Origin: Clostridiales bacterium
GTDB lineage: Bacteria; Bacillota; Clostridia; Oscillospirales; Oscillospiraceae
Assembly: GCA_019418625.1 (NCBI GenBank)
Contig: DYBL01000078.1
Span: forward strand, 1-13,333
Direction of reading: 5' to 3'
DNA: 13,333 nt
Below the pieces are notes generated by a model, which was given only the letters and a program-made list of their open reading frames with translations, searched no databases and had not been told where the DNA came from. Shown in pieces: positions 1 through 6,902 of this stretch (the stretch's first letter is position 1; every line of letters starts with the position of its first letter). The position numbers were made by a program, and so were the translations under genes.

Positions 1-2
1 GG

Positions 3-221
3 GCCTATGCTGAGGAAGAACCCGCCCCTGCGCCCCGTCCTGCTCCCGCCCCTGCCGCCCAGACCGTGGTGCAGTCCTCCGGGTCCAAGTCCGAGGGCGC
101 CATGTTCAGCGCTCTTTTGAAAAGCGACTCTTTTCAGGCGCTGGTACGCTCCGCCGTGGCGGATTATCTGCGCTCGCCCGAGGGCCAGGCTCTGTTGGAA
201 AAGGCCGCCCGCAAGCGCTGA
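3..221 (+). CDS. C-terminal end of an unidentified protein (5' end outside window)
   Basis: An open frame runs from the left edge to a TGA at 219-221, giving the last 72 residues of a protein. The visible part begins with an Ala/Pro/Glu-rich linker (repeated Pro-Ala pairs, about residues 5-20), passes through a Ser/Gly stretch, and ends in an amphipathic segment of about 40 residues (FSALLKSD, AVADYLRSPEG, ALLEKAARKR) likely to be helical. I do not recognise the family. The Pro/Ala-rich linker joining a larger domain to a short helical tail suggests an adaptor or anchoring tail, but that is inference. It converges on the lysis cassette and shares a terminator with it. The codon use and clean stop favour a real gene over a shadow frame. 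Confidence 0.6.
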   Translation, partial: AYAEEEPAPAPRPAPAPAAQTVVQSSGSKSEGAMFSALLKSDSFQALVRSAVADYLRSPEGQALLEKAARKR

Positions 222-237
222 GAGCACCTGCAATGCG

Positions 238-272
238 AAAAAAGAGACACCCCGCAGGGTGTCTCTTTTTTT
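238..272. terminator. Bidirectional intrinsic terminator between convergent units
   Basis: A perfect 9-bp stem (GAGACACCC at 244-252, GGGTGTCTC at 257-265) closes a CGCA loop. Six A on the left and seven T on the right give a U-tract in both directions. It ends the plus-strand gene that stops at 221 and the minus-strand endolysin, whose stop codon at 271-273 overlaps the T-run. Confidence 0.9.
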
Positions 273-1611
273 ACGCCAGTTTTGCTGCCATTTTGATGAG
301 CAGTGCCCGGACGCTTCTATCTGTGTACTCCATGGCCTTCCAGCGGTCGGGGCTGTCGATGATCCCGGCTGCCGCCAGGGCGTCCACCGCCTGCTCCAGC
401 TCCTCATCCTCGTCGGACTCCCGAGGCGGCTGGCTCACCCAGACAATGCCCAGATAGTCCGTGATGCCCCTGGCCTGAGCCTCGGCTACGGCCGAGCGCC
501 AGTCAGCGTTTTTGAGGTTTTCCACATCGGCTTCATTGGTGTGGAAGGCGTGCTCGATGAGCACCGCCGGAGCTGCCGTGTGCTTGAGGACATACAGCGA
601 CGGGTCATAGACGATGGGTGCGGAGCGCACCGCCGTTCCCGTCTCCCGGACCCGGGCCAGGATCGCCTTAGCCGCCTGCTCCCGCTCGCCGCCGGCGCCA
701 TAGACATACGCACTCCAGCCCCGGGCGCCGGACCATCCGCTGCCGCCCGCCGCGTTGGAGTGGAGCGAGACGAACAGGTCCAGGTCTTTGATCTTGTTGG
801 CAATGGCGCACCGCTCCGCCAGGGACACTGCCGCCCCGTCCGGCCGAGTCTCCACCACCGTCACGCCGCAGCGGCGCAGGTGGGCGCCCATCCGCTTCGC
901 CATGTCCAGGCAGAACTCGTGCTCGTAGTAGCTCCCGTCCGGGCTGCGGTTGGCCTGATTGGCCGCGTCGTGCCCCGCGTCCAGCAACACAGTTTTCGTC
1001 TCGTCCACCGTATCCCCCTCCTTTTTCAGATAGACCAGAATCACATCGTGCACCGCCCGGCTGCTCTCCACCCGCTGCCCGGCAAAGTCACACTGGCTGG
1101 AACCGCCGCCATCCAGCATGATGGCCGACTCCCAGCCTGCGGCCAGCAGGTCATCCCGCAGCTGCTCCGGCGTCCGGACCATGGTGCCGCCGTCCCTTGT
1201 ACAGTATAGCGCCAGACGTCCGTCCTTGATCCCCATGGCGGAGCGGCCCCGCTTGCCGCCTTGGCCGGGATCATAGGTGAGCGCTTCCACTTTCTTGCCA
1301 TCCACCACCAGCGGCGTGCAGGCGATGTAGTTTCGCCGCGCCGCCTCCGGCAGTGTCATCATGGCGATGTCCGCCCCCTGGTCCCAGGCATAGCCCGCCA
1401 CGGAATAGGCCGGCCGGCAAAGTACCTCCCCGTCCGCCTTCAGATGGCAGACGGGGAGAAAGGACGCCATGTCATACAGTGTCCCGTTCAGCAGGTACTC
1501 CGCCCCCGTCTCTGCCCGGATGGCGGCGAGAGACTTGCGGGCGGTGTTGATATAGAGCCGGATGCGGTCGATGCGCTGGAGCGGGATCGTGCACGCGCAG
1601 TGGTCAGCCAT
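271..1611 (-). CDS. Phage-type endolysin: NAGPA phosphodiester glycosidase domain fused to Amidase_3
   Basis: A 446-residue protein with two catalytic modules. Residues about 15-195 resemble the phosphodiester glycosidase/NAGPA family: a SAMGI segment near 124 and the signature MLDGGGSSQ at about 165-173. Residues about 206-388 are an N-acetylmuramoyl-L-alanine amidase of the Amidase_3 type. Its likely zinc ligands are H214 (LLDAGHD), E232 (YYEHEF) and H284 (SLHSNA), and E353 (LIEHAF) is the likely catalytic glutamate. A final helical segment (about 400-446) may bind the wall. Amidase_3 enzymes cut the amide bond between MurNAc and L-Ala. The NAGPA part might act on phosphodiester-linked sugars of wall polymers, which is inference. 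There is no signal peptide, so export would depend on the holin. The start overlaps the holin stop by 8 bp, which indicates translational coupling. Confidence 0.88.
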   Translation of the reverse strand: MADHCACTIPLQRIDRIRLYINTARKSLAAIRAETGAEYLLNGTLYDMASFLPVCHLKADGEVLCRPAYSVAGYAWDQGADIAMMTLPEAARRNYIACTPLVVDGKKVEALTYDPGQGGKRGRSAMGIKDGRLALYCTRDGGTMVRTPEQLRDDLLAAGWESAIMLDGGGSSQCDFAGQRVESSRAVHDVILVYLKKEGDTVDETKTVLLDAGHDAANQANRSPDGSYYEHEFCLDMAKRMGAHLRRCGVTVVETRPDGAAVSLAERCAIANKIKDLDLFVSLHSNAAGGSGWSGARGWSAYVYGAGGEREQAAKAILARVRETGTAVRSAPIVYDPSLYVLKHTAAPAVLIEHAFHTNEADVENLKNADWRSAVAEAQARGITDYLGIVWVSQPPRESDEDEELEQAVDALAAAGIIDSPDRWKAMEYTDRSVRALLIKMAAKLA

Positions 1612-1807
1612 TGGTCTCGCTCCCTGCCGCCCTCCGCTCCGCCTGGGTGCCGAAGTAGAAGGCGATGACCACGGTGAACACAGTCAGAAACTGCTCCGTG
1701 GTCACCTGTCCCCGCACGGCCAAATACGCAAACACCCCGGTCAGGATCACCGTCACGATAGACTTGACCGCCAGCAGGTTTGCAAGCCGCTTTTTCATCA
1801 GCTCCAT
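1604..1807 (-). CDS. Small phage holin (two membrane helices)
   Basis: A 67-residue protein with a basic N-terminus (MKKR) and two hydrophobic stretches, about residues 11-28 (LLAVKSIVTVILTGVFAYL) and 38-53 (EQFLTVFTVVIAFYFGT). They are separated by a short polar turn, and the tail is charged. Size, topology and position directly before the amidase gene fit a clostridial prophage holin, which forms pores that let the endolysin reach the wall. It starts 1 bp after the stop of the preceding small gene and overlaps the endolysin start by 8 bp, so the cassette appears coupled. The family assignment comes from topology and context plus recalled similarity, not from a search. Confidence 0.82.
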   Translation of the reverse strand: MELMKKRLANLLAVKSIVTVILTGVFAYLAVRGQVTTEQFLTVFTVVIAFYFGTQAERRAAGSETNG

Positions 1808-1808
1808 C

Positions 1809-2021
1809 TCAGTCCGCCTGCACCTTCACGCACTTGACGCAGTAGCCCTCTTCATCGTAGAAGAAGTCGCAGCCGTCGCGGCGCACGGTCTTCCCCGCCA
1901 GCTCAGGTTTTCGGCTCAGGTCGGGCGTGCCCTTTGCCGCCTTGGGCTGCTCCTGCTCCACAAAGCCCTCCGCCATCTCGGCCTCCGTCCAGCCGGCGTT
2001 TTTGTTTTTGTTCTCTTCCAT
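1809..2021 (-). CDS. Small acidic protein of the lysis cassette, function unknown
   Basis: A 70-residue hydrophilic protein. The ATG at 2019-2021 is supported by an AAAGGAG ribosome binding site about 8 nt upstream. The frame stays open further upstream, but only in a shadow of the neighbouring gene. The N-terminal half is Glu/Lys/Asn/Ala-rich and probably disordered. The C-terminal third (VRRDGCDFFYDEEGYCVKCVKVQAD region, C51, C61 and C64) has three cysteines and aromatic residues and could form a small compact or metal-binding fold. It sits between the XhlA-like gene and the holin and ends 1 bp before the holin start. No signal peptide or membrane segment is visible. Co-transcription with lysis genes is clear from spacing; its role is not known. 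Confidence 0.7.
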   Translation of the reverse strand: MEENKNKNAGWTEAEMAEGFVEQEQPKAAKGTPDLSRKPELAGKTVRRDGCDFFYDEEGYCVKCVKVQAD

Positions 2022-2056
2022 TTTATGTACTCCTTTCCCCACACCGGTCCCGCCGG

Positions 2057-2278
2057 TCATTTGTGGTACTCTTCCAGATCTGCCAGGCGGTGATTGATGA
2101 CCTTGATCTGCTCTTCCACCACCGGCACCCGCCGCGCAAAATTGTTGTGCTCCCGCACCTCCCGGGTCAGCTCTTCCATTTTGGCGTCCGAGACGGCCTG
2201 GTGCTTGTTGTTGGAGATGATGACGCCCAGCAGCGTCAGCCCTCCGGAGATCAGCGCCACCAGGATGCTCTCCGTCAT
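2057..2278 (-). CDS. XhlA-like membrane/coiled-coil protein of the lysis cassette
   Basis: A 73-residue protein with one N-terminal membrane helix (ILVALISGGLTLLGVII, about residues 4-20) followed by a Glu/Lys/Arg-rich helix likely to form a coiled coil (MEELTREVREHNN, VVEEQIKVINHRLADLEEY). Short proteins with one membrane anchor and a coiled coil commonly accompany holins in Firmicutes phages (XhlA/BhlA-like). Here the anchor is N-terminal, unlike classical XhlA, where it is C-terminal. The start at 2276-2278 follows a purine-rich GAGAGGGGGGAT site. A longer frame back to 2404 encodes low-complexity Ala/Arg sequence without a ribosome binding site and is not preferred. It is the first gene of the cassette. 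Confidence 0.75.
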   Translation of the reverse strand: MTESILVALISGGLTLLGVIISNNKHQAVSDAKMEELTREVREHNNFARRVPVVEEQIKVINHRLADLEEYHK

Positions 2279-2371
2279 ATCGATCCCCCCTCTCCGGTCT
2301 GCCCGCGGTGCAGGCTGCTCCTTGGCGGAAGCCGCAGCCGCCGTCACCGGCACCAACCGCCTCCGCCCAGT

Positions 2372-2397
2372 GTTTCCCCATCCGGGAAACGTGCACG
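2372..2397. repeat. Short inverted repeats upstream of the lysis cassette
   Basis: GTTTCCC (2372-2378) and GGGAAAC (2384-2390) form a 7-bp stem with a 5-nt loop. They are followed at once by the palindrome CGTGCACG (2390-2397). They lie in the 150-bp gene-free stretch between the exporter's terminator and the first lysis gene. They could be an operator or RNA leader structure. No convincing -10/-35 pair was seen here. Confidence 0.35.
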
Positions 2398-2427
2398 CCG
2401 CCATACACGCGCCGGCAGGATCAACAC

Positions 2428-2461
2428 AAAAAAGATGCCGGCGAAAGCCGGCATCTTTTTT
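2428..2461. terminator. Intrinsic terminator after the MATE exporter gene
   Basis: A perfect stem of 15 bp counting the A/T flanks (core GATGCCGGC/GCCGGCATC) closes a GAAA tetraloop (2443-2446). A-runs on the left give a U-tract for minus-strand transcripts. It begins directly after the exporter's stop codon (2462-2464) and separates that gene from the lysis cassette. The symmetric T-run would also stop plus-strand transcription. Confidence 0.9.
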
Positions 2462-3814
2462 CTATGGCCTGGTCACCACCCGCACCCACTTCCAGCTGTG
2501 CAGCCGGAGTGCCACCGGGAGGATCTTGTACAGCTGGTCCCACTTGAGGAGGAAAAACACCACCGTGGGCGGCGCGTTCCACCAAAACGCCGCGGCAGCT
2601 GCCACCGGCACCAGGATGAGCCACATGCTCACCAGATTCATCTTGGCGCTGAAAGCCGTATCTCCGCCGCCGCGGATGATGCCGTTGTCGCAGGCCATCT
2701 GATAGGAGGTGCCCACGGTAGTCACGGCGAGCACCGCCATAAAGGACATGGCCAGCTGCGATGCCTGCTGCGTCAGCGTCCCGCCGAACAGGGCCAGCAC
2801 CGGCCCGCGCACCGCCCAGATGGCTGCCCCCGCCGCGATCCCCAGCAGGAGGAACATCCGCTCCAGCGTGGATACCAGCTGCCGCAGCTGCTCTTTCTGG
2901 CCGCTGCCCACCGTCTTTCCCACCAGAATCGCGGCAGCGGACGCGGCGCCGTAGGAGACCACGGAGAGCACCTGGTAGACCTGCACGGCAATGGCGTTGG
3001 CCGCCGTCACATCACCGCCCAGGTGGCCCAGGATGCCCGTCTGCACCATCTGGGCAACGCCCCAGAGGGCTTGGTTCACCAGCACCGGCAGGGAAATATG
3101 GGCATAGTCTTTGAGATAGCTTTTGTCCATCCGCACAAGGCTCCGCACGCGCAGATGGAGGCGGCGCTCAAAGAACTTGAGATACACCGCCACGATCAAA
3201 AGCTCCACACACCGGGACACCAGCGTGGCGATGGCCGCGCCCTGCACGCCCAGTTCCGGGAATCCCAGATTTCCGTAAATGAGGCAGTAGTTCAAAATGC
3301 CGTTGATGCACAACGTGGAAAAGGAGATCACGTACCCGATCTTCACCACCCCAATGGAGCGCAGTGACGCCACCAGGATATTGGTCAGGGTGAAGATCAC
3401 ATAGGTAAAGCAGATGATCCGCATATAGGCCACGCCCTGCTCCACCACCGCCGCATCGCTGCTCAGCAGTCCCAGCAGCGTTTCCGGCACTGCCAGCGCC
3501 AGGGCGAAAAGCCCCACCGCCATGCCGCCGCCAAAGCGCAGCGCCGCGCCGATGATGTGGGGGATGGGCTTCAGGTCTCCACGGCCCCAGTATTGGGCGC
3601 CCAGCACCACGGCGCCCTCTCCCGCGCCGGACACCAGCATCTGAAGTAAAAACTGAAACTGATTGCAAAGGCTCACGCCGCCCATGGCCGCCTGGCTGTA
3701 CCGCCCCAGCATCACCGTGTCCAGCAGATTCACACCGAACGTCAGCAGATTCTGCAATGCCAGGGACATGGTCAGGCCGAAAAACAGCCGGTAAAATTGC
3801 TTTTCCCGGATCAC
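2462..3814 (-). CDS. MATE-family multidrug/cation efflux transporter
   Basis: A 450-residue integral membrane protein with about twelve hydrophobic segments in two similar halves, the usual length for the MATE (NorM/DinF/MepA) family. These are antiporters that expel cationic drugs or metabolites using Na+ or H+ gradients. Family-like features are the N-terminal MSLALQNLL helix, the VNLLDTVMLGRYS segment, SGAGEGAVVLGAQYWGRGD in the first half, and the second-half region MACDNGIIRGGGDT, which corresponds to the usual G-D-T motif. The start is GTG at 3812-3814, supported by a GGGGAGGG site 6-7 nt upstream. It is divergent from an AraC-family regulator, so regulation by that protein is plausible. 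The substrate cannot be told from the sequence. Confidence 0.93.
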   Translation of the reverse strand: MIREKQFYRLFFGLTMSLALQNLLTFGVNLLDTVMLGRYSQAAMGGVSLCNQFQFLLQMLVSGAGEGAVVLGAQYWGRGDLKPIPHIIGAALRFGGGMAVGLFALALAVPETLLGLLSSDAAVVEQGVAYMRIICFTYVIFTLTNILVASLRSIGVVKIGYVISFSTLCINGILNYCLIYGNLGFPELGVQGAAIATLVSRCVELLIVAVYLKFFERRLHLRVRSLVRMDKSYLKDYAHISLPVLVNQALWGVAQMVQTGILGHLGGDVTAANAIAVQVYQVLSVVSYGAASAAAILVGKTVGSGQKEQLRQLVSTLERMFLLLGIAAGAAIWAVRGPVLALFGGTLTQQASQLAMSFMAVLAVTTVGTSYQMACDNGIIRGGGDTAFSAKMNLVSMWLILVPVAAAAAFWWNAPPTVVFFLLKWDQLYKILPVALRLHSWKWVRVVTRP

Positions 3815-3870
3815 GCTGCTCCCTCCCCTGAAACATGGTCATGCCTATGATAGCCGCGCCGCCCGGCTCC

Positions 3871-3910
3871 GCACAATATAAAAAACGTGCATACTGTTCA
3901 TATTTTGTGC
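3871..3910. promoter_or_regulatory. Candidate operator: inverted repeat between divergent MATE and AraC genes
   Basis: GCACAATAT (3871-3879) is mirrored by ATATTTTGTGC (3900-3910), an imperfect inverted repeat centred near 3890. The left arm contains a TATATT that could serve as -10 for the exporter. The right arm ends exactly at the AraC gene's -10. A protein bound here could affect both promoters. The pairing is seen in the sequence; the function is inferred. Confidence 0.4.
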
Positions 3911-3916
3911 TATAAT
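3908..3916 (+). promoter_or_regulatory. Extended -10 promoter of the AraC-family gene
   Basis: TGCTATAAT is a consensus extended -10 element (TGn plus TATAAT at 3911-3916). The -35 position about 17 bp upstream (TGCATA) is poor, as is usual for extended -10 promoters. The ATG inside TATAAT is not a translation start. The ribosome binding site AAAGGAGG (3925-3932) lies downstream and points to the ATG at 3942. Confidence 0.7.
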
Positions 3917-3941
3917 GGACCGCGAAAGGAGGCGCAGAACC

Positions 3942-4799
3942 ATGCAGGTATATCGCGAGGCCGGCGTGCTGCCCTCGTCCCGGCGTTTTTTCGCCACGCC
4001 CTCTCCCATGGCCCGGCGCGTGCTCTTCTATGTGACCCGCTGCGGCCGTTACGAATATGACGAGCACTTTTTCTTTCAGGACGAGTGCAGCGTGGCCCGG
4101 CTGGACAGTCACCGGAACTTCTTTTTGCTCTATCTGAAAAGCGGCCGTATGCATTTTCGACTGCGGGACACGGCCTTCACCCTGCAGGCCGGGCAGCTTG
4201 CCCTGGTGGACTGCCGCGCGCCCCACACCTTTTTCACCAGCGGCCCCGCCGCCTCGCTGTGGCTGCATTTTGACGGCGCAATGGCCCCGGCTTTCTTCGA
4301 GGAGATCCTCTCGCTGCGGGAAAGACGGCAGAGCTTTGACCTTCCGCCGGAAAGCCCCATTCCTGCGATGATGGACGGCATCATCGACGCGGTAGCCTCC
4401 GGCGCCGTGCCGGAGGTAGTCCAATCCCAGCAGCTCTATGAGATCCTGTGCACCTTGCTGCTGCCCCAGCAGTCCGACCGGACCACGGACCCGGTGGCGG
4501 CGGCCATGGCCTATATACAGGACCACCTGGCACAGCCCGTCTCCGTTCCGCAGCTGGCGGCAACCGTCAATCTCAGCGCCTCTCATTTTTCCCGCCTGTT
4601 CCGCACGGCCACCGGGCTTTCTCCCCACGAGTACATCATTCTGCGGCGGATCGATGCCGCCAAGCACCTGCTGCTGACCACCGATCTGACCGTCAGGGAG
4701 ATCGCCTGCCGCACCGGTTACCGCAGTGAAGTCAACTTCATCGTCTCCTTCACCGGGAAGACCGGGCTTTCTCCTACCGCTTTTCGCACAAAGCCGTAA
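3942..4799 (+). CDS. AraC-family transcriptional regulator (cupin sensor plus HTH)
   Basis: A 285-residue protein. The N-terminal part (about 50-115) has the pattern of the AraC-type cupin ligand-binding domain (SGRMHFRLRD, LQAGQLALVDCRAPH, LWLHFDG). The C-terminal 95 residues form the double helix-turn-helix: first HTH around VPQLAATVNLSASHFSRLF, then the conserved GLSPHEYI, a second HTH around TVREIACRTGY, and the family-typical FTGKTGLSPTAFR ending. The start at 3942 is chosen because AAAGGAGG lies 9 nt upstream; the in-frame ATG at 3915 is part of the -10 box. It is divergent from the MATE exporter, a common local regulator/efflux arrangement, so it probably activates that gene in response to an unknown small molecule. 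Confidence 0.92.
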   Translation: MQVYREAGVLPSSRRFFATPSPMARRVLFYVTRCGRYEYDEHFFFQDECSVARLDSHRNFFLLYLKSGRMHFRLRDTAFTLQAGQLALVDCRAPHTFFTSGPAASLWLHFDGAMAPAFFEEILSLRERRQSFDLPPESPIPAMMDGIIDAVASGAVPEVVQSQQLYEILCTLLLPQQSDRTTDPVAAAMAYIQDHLAQPVSVPQLAATVNLSASHFSRLFRTATGLSPHEYIILRRIDAAKHLLLTTDLTVREIACRTGYRSEVNFIVSFTGKTGLSPTAFRTKP

Positions 4800-4801
4800 A
4801 A

Positions 4802-4830
4802 AAGCAGCCGACCAGGCCGGCTGCTTCTTC
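4802..4830. terminator. Terminator between convergent AraC and radical SAM genes
   Basis: AAGCAGCCG (4802-4810) pairs with CGGCTGCTT (4818-4826) around a 7-nt loop. It is flanked by A-rich sequence on the left (giving a U-tract for minus transcripts) and TTCTTCT on the right. It follows the AraC stop codon immediately and begins where the radical SAM gene ends. Confidence 0.75.
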
Positions 4831-5981
4831 TATACGGTTTTCTCCTTGTCCGCTTTGGCCTGGATCTCCGCCTGCACGCGCCGCACAGCATCCGGATAGG
4901 CCCGGGCCATGCGGCAGCGGTATTCGGGCACGCCTTGGTAGTCTCCGCACTCCGTGAATGCCATGGCCGCGCAGCTGCGGCACTGCGTGCGCAGGACGCA
5001 GCTTTTGCATGCGGCGCTCAGCCGGATGGCCGCCGCCTCTTCTTTCGCCCGCTCCCAGGATCGGGCAAAGCCGCACTGGAAGACATCCGTCCCGCCGGGG
5101 AACATGCCGCAGGGGAGGAGCTTGCCCTCCCAGGTGACCCAAAAGCTGCACTTGCCTGCCCGGCAGCGCATCCCCTCGCCGGGACCATCTGCCGCGGCAC
5201 AGGGCACGTCCTCCAAATTCAGAGGATGCGCCTGTTCTTCCGCAGCGCGCATCAAAAACGCCGCCTCATTGTTCAGTGCCTCGATCCGCGCAGCAAAATA
5301 CGCAGCTTCCTCCGGAGAAAAGCGTGCGTTGCGCCCCACCTGTCCAGGGTCCCGACGCACCGGCGGGAACATATAGCTGCTGGCCTGGATCGGCAGGCCC
5401 TCCCGCCGGGCAAAGGCGAACATCTCCTCCAGGTCGCCGCAGTTATACGGAGTTAGGCTGCAATTGAGCTTGACGGGAATATCCGCCTTTGTGAGCAGAT
5501 GGATGGCCTCCACGGCCCGGTCAAAGCCGTTTGCCAAACCGCACAGCCGCCCATATGTGTCATTGGATGCCCCGTAAAGGGTCATATTCACCCGCACCGG
5601 CGGCGTTTTTTTCAGCCATGCCACGGTCTCCTCGTCAATGAGCGTGCCGTTGGAGTTGATGGAGATCAGCAGCCCCATGGCATGAAGTCCCGCCAGGATT
5701 TTGGGAAAGTCCGGGTGGGAAAACGGCTCACCGCCGGTCAGCAGCAGATATAGAAGTCCTGCCTCCCGGGCCTGCCGCCCCAGGGATATCCACTCCTCCG
5801 CTGTCCGCAGCGGTCGGACTGCCTCCTGCTGTGCCCTGGTCATGCGCACATAGCACATCCGGCACTGGAGATTGCACAGGGGCGTCAGCTCGAAGCTCCC
5901 GCTGAGCGGGATCCCCAGCCGGGCAGCCTTGGCATGGAGATATTCGGTCACGGGGGATTCCACCGGCAGTCTTTTGATCAT
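4830..5981 (-). CDS. Radical SAM/SPASM peptide-modifying enzyme (putative RiPP maturase)
   Basis: A 383-residue radical SAM protein. The CxxxCxxC motif that binds the SAM-cleaving [4Fe-4S] cluster is at C36, C40 and C43 (CNLQCRMC). It is followed by the family GGEP motif (LLTGGEPFSHP) and SINSNGT. The C-terminal SPASM region has the expected layout for auxiliary clusters: CRAGKC and LLPCGMF, then CKSCVLRTQCRSC, TEC and YRC, with about eleven cysteines after residue 280. SPASM enzymes commonly install thioether or carbon-carbon crosslinks in peptides. The start at 5979-5981 has GGAGG 9 nt upstream, and its ATG overlaps the kinase gene's TGA by 4 bp (ATGA). It is the last gene of the operon that carries the cysteine-bearing peptide, its likely substrate. 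No separate precursor-binding (RRE/PqqD) domain is evident. Confidence 0.9.
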   Translation of the reverse strand: MIKRLPVESPVTEYLHAKAARLGIPLSGSFELTPLCNLQCRMCYVRMTRAQQEAVRPLRTAEEWISLGRQAREAGLLYLLLTGGEPFSHPDFPKILAGLHAMGLLISINSNGTLIDEETVAWLKKTPPVRVNMTLYGASNDTYGRLCGLANGFDRAVEAIHLLTKADIPVKLNCSLTPYNCGDLEEMFAFARREGLPIQASSYMFPPVRRDPGQVGRNARFSPEEAAYFAARIEALNNEAAFLMRAAEEQAHPLNLEDVPCAAADGPGEGMRCRAGKCSFWVTWEGKLLPCGMFPGGTDVFQCGFARSWERAKEEAAAIRLSAACKSCVLRTQCRSCAAMAFTECGDYQGVPEYRCRMARAYPDAVRRVQAEIQAKADKEKTV

Positions 5982-6850
5982 ATTCTCTCTCCTCCATCCA
6001 GCACGGCCCGCAGCGCTTCCACAGCGCCCCGGTCCGGCCGGCATTCCAGTATATACGCAGGAACCTGCGTCACCAACCGCTCCAGGGCTTCCGATGCCCG
6101 CTGGGTAAAATCCCGGTCCCAGCGGTGAACGGTGATCTCCGGCAGCAGCGCAGCGAATGCCCGGGCAGGGCGCAGACGTGCCACCCGGTTTTCCGGGCCC
6201 TGCCGCAGCACCGCAATGATCTTCAGCGGTGCCCGTTCATTGCGGTAAATGCCGCTGCTGCCGGCACAGGGCAGGCCCCAGCTGTCCCACCCGCTGCCGC
6301 AGGGCATGAGTCCCGCCCGGTCTCCGTTGAGGATCTCGGCGCCGCCATGGCGCCGCCACAGCTCTGCCTGCGTGGATTTTCCCGTACCGGAGGGTGCGGA
6401 AAACACCACGCCAATCCCTTGCCACCGGACCAGCGCCGCATGAAGCAGCAGCCCGCCGTCCTCCAGCAGCAGCGTCTCGATCCCCAGCAGCTCCCACAGG
6501 TTGCGCATCAGGCATACTTGCTCCTCCTGTCCCCGGAGATAACAGCATGTCACTGTCCCCGTTCCCCGGTCCCAAACCGTCAGCGCATAGGGCGGCCAGC
6601 CCCGCAGGGCGCAGCTGTAAACCCGCTTTTCCTCCGGTGTTTCCACATAGTACCGGTTCACTTCCCAGTGTCCGCCTTCCGGCATGGGCTCCAGCCGCTC
6701 CGCTGGGCGCACCAGCACCGTGCGCCCAGCGGCGGCACCGTCCGCCTTTGTTGCGGGGCGCAGGAAAGGTATGGACTCCGCTGTGGGCCGCAGCTCCAGA
6801 GATGTGTCCACCAGTGCGGTCCTGCCCGCCAGTTCCATAAAATAGCGCAT
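5978..6850 (-). CDS. HPr kinase-like P-loop protein of the peptide-modification cluster
   Basis: A 290-residue protein. A Walker A motif (SAPSGTGKST, 151-160) follows a hydrophobic strand and an LLLHAAL segment containing H137. A likely metal-binding acidic residue lies in LNGDRAG (D177), and GSSGIYRNE (198-205) follows. This arrangement matches the HPr kinase/PEP-carboxykinase-like proteins that sit in peptide clusters and, in some lasso peptide systems, phosphorylate the peptide. It lacks the length and N-terminal domain of regulatory HprK, so a substrate other than HPr is likely. A strong AAGGAGG site lies only 3 nt before the chosen ATG; the ATG four codons later would give 15 nt. The gene overlaps the radical SAM gene by 4 bp and follows the precursor after a hairpin spacer. 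Confidence 0.82.
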   Translation of the reverse strand: MRYFMELAGRTALVDTSLELRPTAESIPFLRPATKADGAAAGRTVLVRPAERLEPMPEGGHWEVNRYYVETPEEKRVYSCALRGWPPYALTVWDRGTGTVTCCYLRGQEEQVCLMRNLWELLGIETLLLEDGGLLLHAALVRWQGIGVVFSAPSGTGKSTQAELWRRHGGAEILNGDRAGLMPCGSGWDSWGLPCAGSSGIYRNERAPLKIIAVLRQGPENRVARLRPARAFAALLPEITVHRWDRDFTQRASEALERLVTQVPAYILECRPDRGAVEALRAVLDGGERI

Positions 6851-6866
6851 AGTCCTCCTTGCAGGA

Positions 6867-6898
6867 AACGGGCAGCCATGTGGTCATGGCCGCCCGTT
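6867..6898 (-). terminator. Stem-loop between precursor and kinase genes (attenuator or processing site)
   Basis: A 14-bp stem (6867-6880 with 6885-6898, one position a G-U pair in the minus-strand RNA) closes an ACCA loop. It is followed by TTTCC rather than a full U-tract, 20 nt before the kinase ATG. A leaky terminator or RNA-stability element would let the peptide be made in excess of its enzymes, as is common in RiPP operons. Confidence 0.6.
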
Positions 6899-6902
6899 CC
6901 GT

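Noticed and set aside
259..1209. Long plus-strand frame opposite the endolysin gene
   Set aside because: It is antisense to a gene with clear catalytic motifs. Its His/Arg/Pro-rich composition is typical of shadow frames in GC-rich DNA.
1809..2408. Longer version of the small acidic lysis protein (199 residues)
   Set aside because: The extra N-terminal part is a shadow of the XhlA-like gene. The good ribosome binding site supports the start at 2021.
2279..2427. Possible additional gene or N-terminal extension before the XhlA-like gene
   Set aside because: All frames are Ala/Arg/Gly low-complexity, with no ribosome binding site and no family resemblance.
1934..3367. 477-codon plus-strand frame across the lysis cassette and exporter gene
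   Set aside because: It spans two real minus-strand genes and a terminator, is rich in His/Gln/Pro/Arg and has no recognisable domain.
3168..4667. 499-codon minus-strand frame across the exporter/AraC region
   Set aside because: It runs through a divergent promoter and is antisense to the AraC gene and out of frame with the exporter. Its low-complexity Gly/Arg/His sequence suggests an artefact.
6237..6887. 216-codon minus-strand frame overlapping the kinase gene
   Set aside because: It is in a different frame from a protein with a clear Walker A motif, and its composition is that of a shadow frame.
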